This document shows positions 41,664 through 51,429 of a stretch of 64,000 bases of DNA, in pieces. The notes beneath the pieces were generated by a model. That model was not told where the DNA came from, ran no database searches, and was given only the letters and a program-made list of their open reading frames with translations. A program made the translations under genes and the position numbers. Each line of letters begins with the position of its first letter. Within the stretch, counting starts at the first letter, position 1. Origin of the DNA: an uncultured Bacilli bacterium (lineage in GTDB: Bacteria; Bacillota_I; Bacilli_A; RF39; UBA660); the NCBI GenBank assembly GCA_934182615.1, contig CAKPRO010000010.1, positions 1 through 64,000 of the forward strand. The letters run 5' to 3'.

Positions 41664-42571
41664 TGAAGGATACTAAGAATATTATTAATAAATATAGTTT
41701 TGATAGATATGAGTTAGAGAGAAATTTTGATGTTGAAATGGAAGATGAAACCTTTAAAAAGTTAGTTAGTAAACTTAAGTTATCTAAAGATGAACTTATT
41801 AAATATACTTCTAGAATTAAGGATGCTTCTTTAGAACTTAAAAATTGTGCTAATTGTAAAAATATTATGGAATGTAAGAACAGTATATGTGGATATGTTT
41901 ATTATCCTAGTGTACTTCAAGATAATTTAGTTTTTTCTTATGTTCCCTGCAAATACAAAAGGAAATTGGATAATGATACTAAATATCAAGATAATATTAT
42001 TTCTTTTGATATGCCTAAGGAAATAGTTAATGCTTCAATGAAAAATATATATACTGACGATAAGAATAGATTAGAGACGATTAAATGGCTTACTATTTTT
42101 ATTAAAAAAATAGAAAATAATGAAAAAAGTAAGGGTTTATTCTTGACAGGTAACTTTGGATGTGGTAAAACATATGTAGTAGCTGCAGCCTTCAACGAAC
42201 TTGCTAAAAAAGGTAAAAAAGTAGCTTGTCTATATTATCCAGAATTTTTAAGAAGTCTTAAAGAAAGATTTTCTGATGATTATAGAGAAGTATTTGATAA
42301 GGTTAAGAAGTGTGATCTTTTATTAATTGACGATATTGGAGCAGAGACTGTTACTAGCTGGAATAGAGACGAAGTACTTGGTACTATCTTACAATATCGT
42401 ATGCAAGAATCATTACCAACATTTTTTACTTCTAATTTATCTTTAAAAGAATTAGAAGTACATCTTGCCGGTAATGATAGTGAAGGTAAAATTAAAGCAA
42501 GACGAATTATTGAAAGAATTAAATATTTGACAGATAATATTACAATGATTGCAGAAAATAGAAGAAAGTGA
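41660..42571 (+). CDS. dnaI: Primosomal helicase loader DnaI
   Basis: AAA+ ATPase that loads the replicative helicase. The 303 residues have an N-terminal zinc-binding region (CANCKNIMECKNSICGY, about 64-80), then the AAA+ core: Walker A GNFGCGKTY (about 169-177), Walker B LLIDDIGAE, and sensor TSNLSLKEL. Two ATG codons are adjacent (41660 and 41663); either could be used after AAAGGAG. Coupled to dnaB. Confidence 0.94.
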   Translation: MMKDTKNIINKYSFDRYELERNFDVEMEDETFKKLVSKLKLSKDELIKYTSRIKDASLELKNCANCKNIMECKNSICGYVYYPSVLQDNLVFSYVPCKYKRKLDNDTKYQDNIISFDMPKEIVNASMKNIYTDDKNRLETIKWLTIFIKKIENNEKSKGLFLTGNFGCGKTYVVAAAFNELAKKGKKVACLYYPEFLRSLKERFSDDYREVFDKVKKCDLLLIDDIGAETVTSWNRDEVLGTILQYRMQESLPTFFTSNLSLKELEVHLAGNDSEGKIKARRIIERIKYLTDNITMIAENRRK

Positions 42572-42579
42572 GGATAAAA

Positions 42580-42876
42580 ATGGAAAATAATAATAATGCA
42601 TTTAAGTTTGATCCTAATAAATTAGAGAAGTCTTTTACTGATAAAAATGGTACTTCAAAAATTGAAATGGAAAGTGATGGAGCATATCTTAATATGCCAG
42701 AGAGTGTTACTCTTGCTAATAGACCTAAAACAAAAATTCTTACCAAAGAGATAAAGACTCCTAAAGGGGGGGCTAACATTGGTATTGGTAGTAATGGATT
42801 TGCTGGTGTTATAACTCTTGCAGGTATTATTGCAATAGCAGGAGTAATTATTGCTTATTTAACACTTAGATATTAA
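42580..42876 (+). CDS. Small tail-anchored membrane protein
   Basis: Unrecognised protein of 98 residues. I chose the ATG at 42580 because GTGAGGAT precedes it; an earlier GTG at 42568 is within that site. The first 70 residues are polar (MENNNNAFKF, DGAYLNMPESVTLAN), and a Gly/Ile/Ala-rich hydrophobic segment near the C-terminus (GVITLAGIIAIAGVIIAYLT) would anchor it in the membrane with a cytoplasmic N-terminus. It lies eight bases after dnaI and before dnaE, so it may be linked to replication at the membrane; this is inference from position. Confidence 0.65.
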   Translation: MENNNNAFKFDPNKLEKSFTDKNGTSKIEMESDGAYLNMPESVTLANRPKTKILTKEIKTPKGGANIGIGSNGFAGVITLAGIIAIAGVIIAYLTLRY

Positions 42877-42904
42877 TTAACTTATGTATAAAGGAGGAGT
42901 AGTT

Positions 42905-45823
42905 ATGCTTTGTGCTTTAGAAGTTAAAACTTGTTATTCTATTTTGAGTAGTTTAAATAGAATTGATATTTTGACTAAAAGGGCTAGGGAGATGGGCTAC
43001 TCCTCTTTAGCTATTACAGATTTGAATAATATGTTTGGAGTATATGAATTCTATTTAGCTTGTCTTAATAATGATATTAAACCTATTATTGGTATGGAAG
43101 TTAAAACTAATCAAGATAATTTTATTTTGATTGCTAAAAATAATAATGGTTATAGAAATCTTATTAAAATAGCTACGATTATATCTGATAGAGAAATTAC
43201 TTTTGATGATTTGAAGATATATTCTAAAGATATTATTTTAATTATGCCTTATAGTTCTTATAATGAAAAGATTACTAATATTTTTAATGAATATTATATA
43301 GGATATACTTCAGTAGAAGGAAGAGATAAAGTTAAAGATAAGGGAGTACTTATTACAGATATTTCTTATATTGAAAAGAATGATTATAAATACTTAGATT
43401 ATTTAATGATGATTAAAGAGGATAAGAAATTAGGAGAGATGGAACTTAATACTTATGTTGGGAAACATTTACTTGATAAAGAGGAATTTAATAATCTTAC
43501 TAATGATAGTGTTAGAAGTAATATGAAATATATTTGTGATGAATGTAATGTTACTTTTGAGAAAAGAGAAGGATTATTACCTATATATGATAAAAATGTT
43601 AATTCTTTTGAATATTTGAATAGTTTATGTAATAAAGGTCTTAATAAAAGGCTAGCGGGTAATATTACTAAAGAGTATCAAGATAGACTTAATTATGAAC
43701 TTGATGTTATTAATAAGATGGGCTTCTGTGACTACTTCTTAGTAGTATGGGATTATGTTAAATATGCCAAGTTTAATAATATATTAGTAGGTCCTGGTAG
43801 AGGTAGTGCAGCGGGTAGTTTAGTTAGTTATTGTCTTGGTATTACAGACGTTGATCCTATTAAATATGATTTGTTATTTGAAAGATTTTTAAATCCTGAA
43901 AGAGTAACTATGCCTGATATTGATATTGACTTTGATAGTGAAAAAAGAGGATTAGTAACAGATTATGTTATGAATAAATATGGTGAGAAAAGAGCGATTG
44001 GTATTATTACTTTTAATACATTAGGGGCTAAACAAGTTATAAGAGATATAGGCAGAGTACTTAATATTTCACTTCCTATTATTGACGAGATTGCTAAGGC
44101 TATTACTACTAAAGATCTTAAAGATAGTTATGTTGTAGGTAGTAAGTTTCATAGACTTATTAATTCTAATCCTGATTATATAAAATTATATAATGCTTCA
44201 GTTAAATTAGAAGGACTTCCTAGACATATATCAGTTCATGCTGCTGGTGTTGTTATGAGTAATATAGATATTGATGAAGTTATTCCTCTATATAAGAATC
44301 CTTTAGGTATGTATGTATCAGCCTTCTCGAAGGATTATTTGGAGCCATTAGGACTATTAAAAATGGACTTTTTAGGTCTTGATAATTTAACTTTAATTAG
44401 TAATGTTATTGAAGAAATTAGAAAAAATGAAGGTATTAATATTAGTTTTGAAAAGATTCCTCTTGATGATAATAAAACACTAAGAGTATTTAGAGATGTT
44501 GATACTGATGGTATATTTCAATTTGAATCGGTTGGTATGAAGAGATTTTTATCTAAACTTAAAGTTAATTCATTTGATGATATTGCTACTGCTTTAGCCT
44601 TATATAGACCAGGGCCTATGGATAATATTGATTTATTTATTGCTAGAAGAGAAGGTAGAGAGAAAGTAGATTATATTCATCCTGACTTAGAAGATATTCT
44701 TAAGCCTACTTATGGTATTATTATTTATCAGGAGCAAATTATGCAAATAGTTAGAAAGATGGCTAGTTATTCTTATGGTGAGGCTGATATTTTAAGAAGA
44801 GCAATGTCAAAGAAAAAAGAAAGTATCATTTTAGCAGAAAAACCTAAATTTATTAAGGGTTGTTTAGATAATGGATATGATGAGGGGACCGCTACTGAAG
44901 TATATAATTTGATTTTAAAGTTTGCTAATTATGGTTTTAATAAATCACACTCTGTTTCTTATGCTATTACTGCTTATAAGATGGCTTTTATTAAAACATA
45001 TTTTCTTAAGTACTTTATCGCAGGTATCTTAACTAATTCTATTGGTAATACTGGTAAAATTAATATCTATGTTAATAGAGCAAGAAAATCTTTAATTAAG
45101 ATTCTTCCTCCAGATATTAATGAAAGTAGTAATAAATTTTATGCTGGTAAAGATGGTATTAGATGCCCTTTATCTATTATTAATGGTGTTGGTACTTCTA
45201 TTTCTAACGATATTATTAATGAAAGAGAAAATGGTAAGTTTACTGATCCTATTGATTTTATTGTAAGAATGTCTAATAAGAGTATTAATAAAAAGACTAT
45301 TTCTAGTCTTATATATGCAGGAGCTATTAATTTTGGATATAATAAAAATACACTTATACAGAACTTAGATACTATTTTAAATTATGCAGATATTGCTAAA
45401 GATGCTGGAATGATTGAAACTTTAAAACCAGAGATTATTTTATATGATGAGTATGATAAGAATGAACTTATTTCTTTAGAACTTAAAACTATAGGTTTTT
45501 ATCTTACTGAACATCCCGCTAGTAAATATAGAGATGAGAAAATGGTAGTTAATTCTTCAAATGTTGATAAGTTCTTTGATACTAGAGTTTCTATGATATT
45601 AATGATTAGTAGACTTAAGGAGACTACTACTAAGAACAATGATGTTATGGCTTTTATCGTAGGTAGTGATGAATTTGGAGAAGTTGATCTTACTTGCTTT
45701 CCAGATGTTTATAAGAAATTTAATAATATTAAAGTTGGTAATATTATTAAGATATTTGGTAGAGTAGAAAAAAGATATGATAAATATCAAGTTATTATAA
45801 ATAATATTAGTGTATTGGAGTGA
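42905..45823 (+). CDS. dnaE: DNA polymerase III subunit alpha (DnaE type)
   Basis: C-family polymerase of 972 residues (ATG at 42905 after AGGAGGAGT). It has a PHP domain (1-about 190), the catalytic palm with GPGRGSAAGSLVSY and PDIDIDFD (two catalytic Asp), the fingers, the tandem HhH region and a C-terminal OB domain (VMAFIVGSDEFG...). It lacks the 3'-5' exonuclease, so it is DnaE, not PolC. The PHP domain starts EVKTCYSILSSL, without the HxH metal motif usually found there, so PHP exonuclease activity is unlikely. It is about 140 residues shorter than Bacillus DnaE. Confidence 0.94.
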   Translation: MLCALEVKTCYSILSSLNRIDILTKRAREMGYSSLAITDLNNMFGVYEFYLACLNNDIKPIIGMEVKTNQDNFILIAKNNNGYRNLIKIATIISDREITFDDLKIYSKDIILIMPYSSYNEKITNIFNEYYIGYTSVEGRDKVKDKGVLITDISYIEKNDYKYLDYLMMIKEDKKLGEMELNTYVGKHLLDKEEFNNLTNDSVRSNMKYICDECNVTFEKREGLLPIYDKNVNSFEYLNSLCNKGLNKRLAGNITKEYQDRLNYELDVINKMGFCDYFLVVWDYVKYAKFNNILVGPGRGSAAGSLVSYCLGITDVDPIKYDLLFERFLNPERVTMPDIDIDFDSEKRGLVTDYVMNKYGEKRAIGIITFNTLGAKQVIRDIGRVLNISLPIIDEIAKAITTKDLKDSYVVGSKFHRLINSNPDYIKLYNASVKLEGLPRHISVHAAGVVMSNIDIDEVIPLYKNPLGMYVSAFSKDYLEPLGLLKMDFLGLDNLTLISNVIEEIRKNEGINISFEKIPLDDNKTLRVFRDVDTDGIFQFESVGMKRFLSKLKVNSFDDIATALALYRPGPMDNIDLFIARREGREKVDYIHPDLEDILKPTYGIIIYQEQIMQIVRKMASYSYGEADILRRAMSKKKESIILAEKPKFIKGCLDNGYDEGTATEVYNLILKFANYGFNKSHSVSYAITAYKMAFIKTYFLKYFIAGILTNSIGNTGKINIYVNRARKSLIKILPPDINESSNKFYAGKDGIRCPLSIINGVGTSISNDIINERENGKFTDPIDFIVRMSNKSINKKTISSLIYAGAINFGYNKNTLIQNLDTILNYADIAKDAGMIETLKPEIILYDEYDKNELISLELKTIGFYLTEHPASKYRDEKMVVNSSNVDKFFDTRVSMILMISRLKETTTKNNDVMAFIVGSDEFGEVDLTCFPDVYKKFNNIKVGNIIKIFGRVEKRYDKYQVIINNISVLE

Positions 45824-45827
45824 TATT

Positions 45828-46379
45828 ATGAAAAAAGGTAAATTTGTTATTATTTCTGGTCCTTCGGGAGTAGGAAAAGATACTATTTGTGATCAGTTAG
45901 TTAAAAAAGGAGTTGGTAGATATTCTGTATCTATGACTACTAGAAAGAAAAGACCTAATGAAACAGAAGGTATTAGTTATTTCTTTGTAAGTAAAGAAGA
46001 ATTTGAAAGACATATTGAAGAGAATTATTTTCTAGAATATGCTATGTATAATGGTAATTATTATGGTACTCCTAATGAATTTATTAGAGAGGCTACGAAT
46101 AATGGTGATAATGTTCTTGCGGTACTAGAAATTAAAGGGGCTATTAATGCTAAGAGGATTTTTAGTAATGCTATTACTATATTTATTATGCCTCCTTCTT
46201 TTGACGAATTGGAAAGAAGACTTAGAGGTAGAAAATCTGAAGAGGATAATATTATTAGTGAGAGGCTTAATATTGCTAAAGAAGAAATTAAATATAAAGA
46301 TAAATATGATTACGTAGTTATCAACAATACTGTTGATGAAGCTGTTTTAGAAATTGAAAATATTATTAATAATTGTTAG
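45828..46379 (+). CDS. gmk: Guanylate kinase
   Basis: Phosphorylates GMP to GDP. The 183 residues (ATG at 45828, after GGAGTGA overlapping the dnaE stop) contain the P loop ISGPSGVGKDT, SMTTRKKRPNETEGISYFF (GMP binding), LEYAMYNGNYYGTP and ERRLRGRKSEED. The P-loop position usually occupied by a second Thr/Ser reads KDTIC, which is common in Firmicutes. The usual rpoZ neighbour is not seen. Confidence 0.95.
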   Translation: MKKGKFVIISGPSGVGKDTICDQLVKKGVGRYSVSMTTRKKRPNETEGISYFFVSKEEFERHIEENYFLEYAMYNGNYYGTPNEFIREATNNGDNVLAVLEIKGAINAKRIFSNAITIFIMPPSFDELERRLRGRKSEEDNIISERLNIAKEEIKYKDKYDYVVINNTVDEAVLEIENIINNC

Positions 46380-46414
46380 TTTATCAACAGATGTTGTGGA
46401 TAGACTATTCATGC

Positions 46415-46464
46415 GCCCTAAGCCTAGGGTCTTAGAGCATTATTTTTAGCTTGTAATCTAAAAA
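46415..46464 (-). repeat. Tandem-hairpin repeat, copy E
   Basis: Minus orientation. Hairpin 1 (46464-46443): TTTTTAG/CTAAAAA with loop ATTACAAG. Hairpin 2 (46438-46415): stem closing TCTAAG/CTTAGG with G-U pairs and loop ACCCTAGG. No clear tail follows. Just downstream, 46382-46403 holds an imperfect palindrome TATCAACA...TGTGGATA that may end the gmk transcript. Confidence 0.6.
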
Positions 46465-46503
46465 TAAAAATATTTGTGTTATAATATATTAGAGGTGGGT
46501 TAT

Positions 46504-47223
46504 ATGAATAAGAAAGATAACAATAAATTAAATTTATTCTTAGGTAATGGTTGTATTACTGATAATGAAGAGGTAATTAGTGTTTACTCTTTATATAAAT
46601 TATTAAATGAATATTTTGAAGATTTTAGAATATTAAGATATGGTAATGATAAAATGATTGATAGTATGAATAATGAATATACTTTTGTAGATAGAATTAA
46701 AAATAGTATGATAAATCCTTGGTTTAGAAAAATTTTTGTTTCAGAATTTAATGATAATTTTATTAAGATAATTATTATAGTTAATCCAATATATAGAAGA
46801 AAAGATTTTCCTACTAATAACATTTATTATTATATAGTAAAAGATAGGAATAGTGGTAACATTTACTTTGAGAATAATGTATTAAAAAACAGAGTATTGG
46901 ATAAATTTTATCAAGAAATTATAAATATATTTTCTCTAGCAGAAATTTATGCTGACATTTTTATGCTTGATAAAAGAGATTTCCCTGTATACCATCAAGT
47001 ATTTGACTTAGATAATGTTACTGCTAGTGTTGATTATAATAGCTTTGGTAATGTCACTTCTTACATTACATATGATGGTAAAATATGTAGTAACGAAGAA
47101 ATTAAAGATATTAAAAATGATATCTTAAAAAGAATTCCTGTTTATACAGATAATCTTGATGCTATAAGTAGTTATATTGTTAATGAACAAAGAAAAGTTA
47201 AAATTAGAAAAAAAGAATATTAA
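46504..47223 (+). CDS. Conserved-looking protein of unknown function
   Basis: Unrecognised protein of 239 residues (ATG at 46504 after GAGGTGGG). It is soluble, Asn/Ile/Lys/Tyr-rich, with alternating hydrophobic strands (FIKIIIIVNPIYRR, NIYYYIVKDRNSG) suggesting an alpha/beta fold, and ends in a basic tail KVKIRKKEY. No motif for catalysis or metal binding is obvious. Its stop codon overlaps hairpin 1 of repeat copy D, which may terminate it. Confidence 0.65.
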   Translation: MNKKDNNKLNLFLGNGCITDNEEVISVYSLYKLLNEYFEDFRILRYGNDKMIDSMNNEYTFVDRIKNSMINPWFRKIFVSEFNDNFIKIIIIVNPIYRRKDFPTNNIYYYIVKDRNSGNIYFENNVLKNRVLDKFYQEIINIFSLAEIYADIFMLDKRDFPVYHQVFDLDNVTASVDYNSFGNVTSYITYDGKICSNEEIKDIKNDILKRIPVYTDNLDAISSYIVNEQRKVKIRKKEY

Positions 47224-47297
47224 AGTAGAGACAATGTGGCTCTACTTTCTTTCTGAAGACTTATGGCTTCAGAAACAACGAACAACGAAGTGTGAGA
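47222..47297 (+). repeat. Tandem-hairpin repeat, copy D
   Basis: Hairpin 1 (47222-47248): perfect 9-bp AAAGTAGAG/CTCTACTTT with loop ACAATGTGG, overlapping a stop codon. Hairpin 2 (47250-47275): 9-bp TTTCTGAAG/CTTCAGAAA with loop ACTTATGG. Tail ACGAACAACGAAGTGTGAGA (47278-47297). Confidence 0.72.
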
Positions 47298-47375
47298 TGC
47301 CTAAATAAATTAGATATTTTACTTGAAAATTATGTGATTTTATTATATACTTATATTAACCAAAGGAGGTATTTT

Positions 47376-48134
47376 ATGAAAAGTAGTAGAATTATGAAAA
47401 TATTTGAACAATATGTCAGAAAATATGATATGAATAATATAGATATTAAAGCTAGATATTTTCATTCACTGAAAGTTATGGAACTTGCAAGAGAACTAGC
47501 TACTGGTTTGGGTATTTTTTCTGAGGAAGAAGTAGCCGTCTGTGAACTTATTGGTCTATTTCATGAGATAGGTAACTTTTCTAAAACTCCTAATTACCAG
47601 ATGGATGATGATATTAATGATAGTTATAATAGAACTATTGATGTTTTATTTAATAAAAAGTTAATTAGAGAAATTAGTAAAGAAACTAAGTATGATACAG
47701 TTATTAAAATGGCTATCTTTGCTTATGATAAAAATGGATTTCCTGCTGATATTGATGAGAAAGGTAGACATATGTGTGCTATTATAAAAGATGCTCATAA
47801 TTTAGATTCTTTTAGGTTATTTGTTAATTATCCATATGTGGATACAGTAATCAAAAGTTATCCTAGTAGTCTCGTCTATGACGACTTTAAAAGTTTTAAG
47901 ACTATTAGTTCTAAAGTAAGTGATAATGCTAGTGATGAAGTATTAGTTACTTTATCGAAGATGTATTCATTTAATTATAAATATTCTTATTATTTATTAA
48001 AACAAAATGATTATGTTAATAAGATATTTAATTCTTTGAATTTTGATAATAGTGAATTAGAGGGGTTCTTTAAACAACTTATGGTTGTTCTTAATAATTA
48101 TATCGATAAAAGGATAGGTGTTGTAAATGCTTGA
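47376..48134 (+). CDS. HD-domain phosphohydrolase-like protein
   Basis: The 252 residues (ATG at 47376 after AAAGGAGG; an upstream extension crosses repeat D and is unlikely) form an HD-type helical domain. Metal-ligand candidates are His in YFHSLKVMELA, the doublet LFHEIGNF (His-Glu where His-Asp is usual), and KDAHNLDSFR. Such proteins in Firmicutes often hydrolyse nucleotides, but the Glu substitution makes the activity uncertain. It overlaps valS by eight bases. Confidence 0.78.
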   Translation: MKSSRIMKIFEQYVRKYDMNNIDIKARYFHSLKVMELARELATGLGIFSEEEVAVCELIGLFHEIGNFSKTPNYQMDDDINDSYNRTIDVLFNKKLIREISKETKYDTVIKMAIFAYDKNGFPADIDEKGRHMCAIIKDAHNLDSFRLFVNYPYVDTVIKSYPSSLVYDDFKSFKTISSKVSDNASDEVLVTLSKMYSFNYKYSYYLLKQNDYVNKIFNSLNFDNSELEGFFKQLMVVLNNYIDKRIGVVNA

Positions 48135-50661
48135 TAAAAAATATGACCATTTGATGGTTGAAAAAGATAAATATGATAATTGGAAGAAAAAGGGGTATTT
48201 TAAATCAGGAGATTTAAGTAAGGAACCATACTGTATAGTTATTCCTCCTCCTAATGTAACAGGTAAATTACATTTAGGTCATGCTTGGGATACTTCAATT
48301 CAAGATATTATTATTAGATATAAGAGAATGCAAGGGTTTGATGCATTATGGCTTCCAGGTATGGATCATGCTGGTATTGCTACGCAGGCTAAGGTAGATA
48401 AAAAACTTAGAAGTGAAGGTATTAATCCTAGAAGTATGTCTCGTGAAGAGTGGCTTAAGGTTGCTTGGTCTTGGAAAGAAGAATATGCCGAAAATATTCA
48501 TAGTCAGTGGGCTAAACTTGGTTTATCTCTTGATTATGATAAGGAAAGATTTACTTTAGATGATGGTTTATCTCATGCTGTTAGAAAGGTATTTGTTGAT
48601 TTATATAACAAAGGTCTTATCTATAGAGGTGAGAGAATTATTAATTGGGATCCTGCTGCTATGACTGCTCTAAGTAATGAAGAGGTTATTTATAAAGATG
48701 TTGAGGGAGCCTTCTACCACATTAAATATATGATTGAAGGTACTGATGAGTATCTAGAGGTTGCTACAACTAGACCAGAGACTTTATTTGGTGATACTGC
48801 AGTTGCGGTTAATCCAGAAGATGATAGATATAATAAATATATTGGTAAGAATGTTATGCTTCCAATAGTTAATAAACTTATTCCTATTATTGGTGACGAA
48901 CACGCTGATATGGAGTTTGGTACTGGTGTTGTTAAGATTACTCCTGCTCATGACCCTAATGACTTTGAAGTTGGTAATAGACATAATCTAGAGAGAATTG
49001 TCGTTATGAATCCTAATGGTACTATGAATGAGAATGCTGGTAAATATAATGGTATGGATAGATTTGAATGTAGAGATGCTGTTATTAAAGACTTAGATAG
49101 TGAAGGACTTCTTATTAAGATTGAACCTATTAATCATAATGTTGGTTTCTCTGAGAGAAGTGATGTTATGGTTGAACCTTATCTTTCTAAACAATGGTTT
49201 GTTAAAATGAGACCGCTAGCGGACAGAGTTCTTGAAAATCAAAAGGATAAAGATAAGAAAGTTAATTTTGTTCCTCCTAGATATGAAAAGACTATGAATC
49301 ACTGGATGGAGATCACATATGATTGGTGTATCTCTAGACAATTATGGTGGGGTCACAGAATACCTGCTTGGTATAAAGGTGATGAAGTTTATGTTGGTAT
49401 GGAAGAACCTAAAGGTGATGGTTGGGTACAAGATAATGATGTACTTGATACTTGGTTTTCTTCAGCACTATGGCCTTTTAGTACTTTAGGATGGCCTGAT
49501 AATACTGACTTACTTAAGAGATATTATCCTAATAATGTACTAGTTACTGGTTATGATATTATTCCTTTCTGGGTTAATAGAATGACTTTTCAAGGACTTG
49601 AGTTCTTAAATGAAAGACCTTTTAAAGATTGTTTAATTCATGGTCTTATTAGAGATAAAAAAGGTAGAAAGATGAGTAAGAGTCTAGGTAATGGTATTGA
49701 TCCTATGGATGTTATTGATATGTATGGTGCTGACTCTTTAAGATTCTTTTTAACTACAAATACTGCTCCTGGTATGGATTTGAGATACGATGAAGAAAAA
49801 GTTAAATCTACTTGGAACTTTATTAATAAGATTTGGAATGCTTCAAGATTTGTTTTAATGAAACTAGAAGACTTTAAAGAGGAAGATTATACTCTTGATA
49901 ATTTAAAAGAAGAAGATAAATGGATTTTAAATAAATTAAATACTACGATTAAAGAGGTTACTAAAAATATGGATAAATATGATTTCCATATCGTTGGTAA
50001 TACACTATATGATTTTGTATGGGGAGACTTCTGTGACAAGTATATTGAGTTATCTAAGTTCTATAATGATAATACTACGAAGAGTGTACTTATTAGAGTT
50101 CTTACAGATATTCTGAAGATGCTTCATCCTTTTATGCCTTATGTTACTGAAGAAATATATGGTATGATGCCTATTAAAGAAGCAGAATCTATTATGATTA
50201 GTAAGTATCCTATATATGATAAGAAAGAGGTATTTACCACTAATATTAATAATGTACTTGAATTTATTACAATGTTTAGAAATAAAAAGGCTGAACTTGG
50301 TAATATTGGAGAGTATAAGGTATATATTGATATTGATGACGAGACTTCTAAAGACATTATTATTAATATGCTAAAATTAAGTGATAAGATTTCTTTAGAA
50401 GATGGTAATGGTATAAAAATAGAATATGCTGGTATGAAGGCTTCTATTATATATGATAATAGTAAGAGTTTAGAAGAAGAAAAAGAAAAACTTCTTAAAG
50501 AAAAAGAAAGTCTAGAGGCTTCAATTGCAAGAAGAGAAAAACTTCTTAGTAATAGTAATTATGTTGAGAAGGCTCCTAAAGCAATTGTTGATAAAGATAG
50601 AGAAGCTCTTCTTAAAGAAAAAGAAATGTTAGATATTATTTTAAATAAAATTAATGGTTAG
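48127..50661 (+). CDS. valS: Valine--tRNA ligase
   Basis: Class I aminoacyl-tRNA synthetase of 844 residues. HIGH box HLGHAWD (about 41-47), editing domain with TTRPETLFGDTAV, catalytic KMSKSLGNG (about 517-525), anticodon-binding region and a C-terminal coiled coil (EEEKEKLLKEKESLEASIARREKLL in part) typical of ValRS. The gene is coupled to the HD-domain gene by an eight-base overlap. No T-box leader is present directly upstream, unlike many Firmicute valS genes. Confidence 0.97.
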   Translation: MLDKKYDHLMVEKDKYDNWKKKGYFKSGDLSKEPYCIVIPPPNVTGKLHLGHAWDTSIQDIIIRYKRMQGFDALWLPGMDHAGIATQAKVDKKLRSEGINPRSMSREEWLKVAWSWKEEYAENIHSQWAKLGLSLDYDKERFTLDDGLSHAVRKVFVDLYNKGLIYRGERIINWDPAAMTALSNEEVIYKDVEGAFYHIKYMIEGTDEYLEVATTRPETLFGDTAVAVNPEDDRYNKYIGKNVMLPIVNKLIPIIGDEHADMEFGTGVVKITPAHDPNDFEVGNRHNLERIVVMNPNGTMNENAGKYNGMDRFECRDAVIKDLDSEGLLIKIEPINHNVGFSERSDVMVEPYLSKQWFVKMRPLADRVLENQKDKDKKVNFVPPRYEKTMNHWMEITYDWCISRQLWWGHRIPAWYKGDEVYVGMEEPKGDGWVQDNDVLDTWFSSALWPFSTLGWPDNTDLLKRYYPNNVLVTGYDIIPFWVNRMTFQGLEFLNERPFKDCLIHGLIRDKKGRKMSKSLGNGIDPMDVIDMYGADSLRFFLTTNTAPGMDLRYDEEKVKSTWNFINKIWNASRFVLMKLEDFKEEDYTLDNLKEEDKWILNKLNTTIKEVTKNMDKYDFHIVGNTLYDFVWGDFCDKYIELSKFYNDNTTKSVLIRVLTDILKMLHPFMPYVTEEIYGMMPIKEAESIMISKYPIYDKKEVFTTNINNVLEFITMFRNKKAELGNIGEYKVYIDIDDETSKDIIINMLKLSDKISLEDGNGIKIEYAGMKASIIYDNSKSLEEEKEKLLKEKESLEASIARREKLLSNSNYVEKAPKAIVDKDREALLKEKEMLDIILNKING

Positions 50662-50684
50662 TTTATAAAAAGGAGGTTATATTT

Positions 50685-51020
50685 ATGGCTAAGTATTGTG
50701 CAAATTGTGGAAAGGAATTAACTGATGAACAAGATATTTGTTTAAATTGTGGTGTTAGAGTTAAAAAGAGTACTACTTCAAGTGATTCTAATGCTAAATC
50801 TAAACTTGCTGCTGGATTATTTGGTATTTTCTTAGGTGCCTTTGGTGTTCATAACTTTTACCTTGGTTTTACTGGTAAAGCAGTTGCTCAACTTTTAATC
50901 ACTGTTTTATCTTGTGGTATCTTAAGTCCTGTGTCCGCTATATGGGGACTTATTGAAGGTATTATGATTCTTTCTAGTAATGACTATAAAGATGCTGATG
51001 GTAATACTTTAAGAGACTAA
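50685..51020 (+). CDS. Zinc-ribbon plus TM2-domain membrane protein
   Basis: The 111 residues have an N-terminal zinc ribbon (YCANCGKELTDEQDICLNCG, about 4-23), a short linker and a TM2 domain with two helices and the conserved GIFLGAFGVHNFYLG and WGLIEGIMIL. TM2 proteins with zinc ribbons are common in Firmicutes; their function is unknown. ATG follows AGGAGG. The stop overlaps the start of the DUF2752 gene by one base, suggesting a shared role in the membrane. Confidence 0.87.
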   Translation: MAKYCANCGKELTDEQDICLNCGVRVKKSTTSSDSNAKSKLAAGLFGIFLGAFGVHNFYLGFTGKAVAQLLITVLSCGILSPVSAIWGLIEGIMILSSNDYKDADGNTLRD

Positions 51021-51391
51021 TGAAAAAAAGAATTATTAATTTAATTATTTTGCTTTCTGGTACTTTATTTATTTTTATAATAGTTACTGGGAAATTTAAT
51101 GTGGAATGTCTTTTTAAGAGGATATTCCATATTTCTTGTCCTGGATGTGGTTTAACTAGATCTTTTAGGTCTATTCTTAATTTAGATTTTATTAATGCTT
51201 TTAAATATAACATTCTTGGTATACCTTTATTTATTTTATGTATTATTTATATTATTCTCTTAATTAGAGATGTTATAATAGGTAGTGATAAAGGTAATAA
51301 GTTAGTACTTTATATTTTTAGTAAATACTATATACTTATTATTTGTTTATTTATTATTTCTATGATTATTAATAATATTAATGGTATATAA
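51020..51391 (+). CDS. DUF2752 membrane protein
   Basis: The 123 residues contain the DUF2752 signature FHISCPGCGLTRSF (about 32-45), with two Cys that could bind metal or form a disulfide, followed by NLDFINAFKYNILGIPLF and two further hydrophobic segments. An N-terminal helix (about 4-22) is also present. The family is frequent next to TM2-domain genes in Firmicutes, as here. Function unknown. Confidence 0.87.
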   Translation: MKKRIINLIILLSGTLFIFIIVTGKFNVECLFKRIFHISCPGCGLTRSFRSILNLDFINAFKYNILGIPLFILCIIYIILLIRDVIIGSDKGNKLVLYIFSKYYILIICLFIISMIINNINGI

Positions 51392-51399
51392 TTATTTTT

Positions 51400-51429
51400 A
51401 CACTTCATACTAATTATGAGGTGTTTTTT
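51400..51429 (+). terminator. Hairpin with T run that includes the next gene's ribosome binding site
   Basis: ACACTTCATA/TATGAGGTGT (one G-U pair, 5-base loop) followed by six T, ending one base before the ATG of the DUF421 gene. It should terminate the valS-TM2-DUF2752 transcript. The GAGGTG ribosome binding site lies inside its 3' arm. Confidence 0.65.

Noticed and set aside
47298..48126. T-box riboswitch for valS
   Set aside because: valS starts inside an operon overlapping the HD-domain gene; no leader space or T-box core is present.
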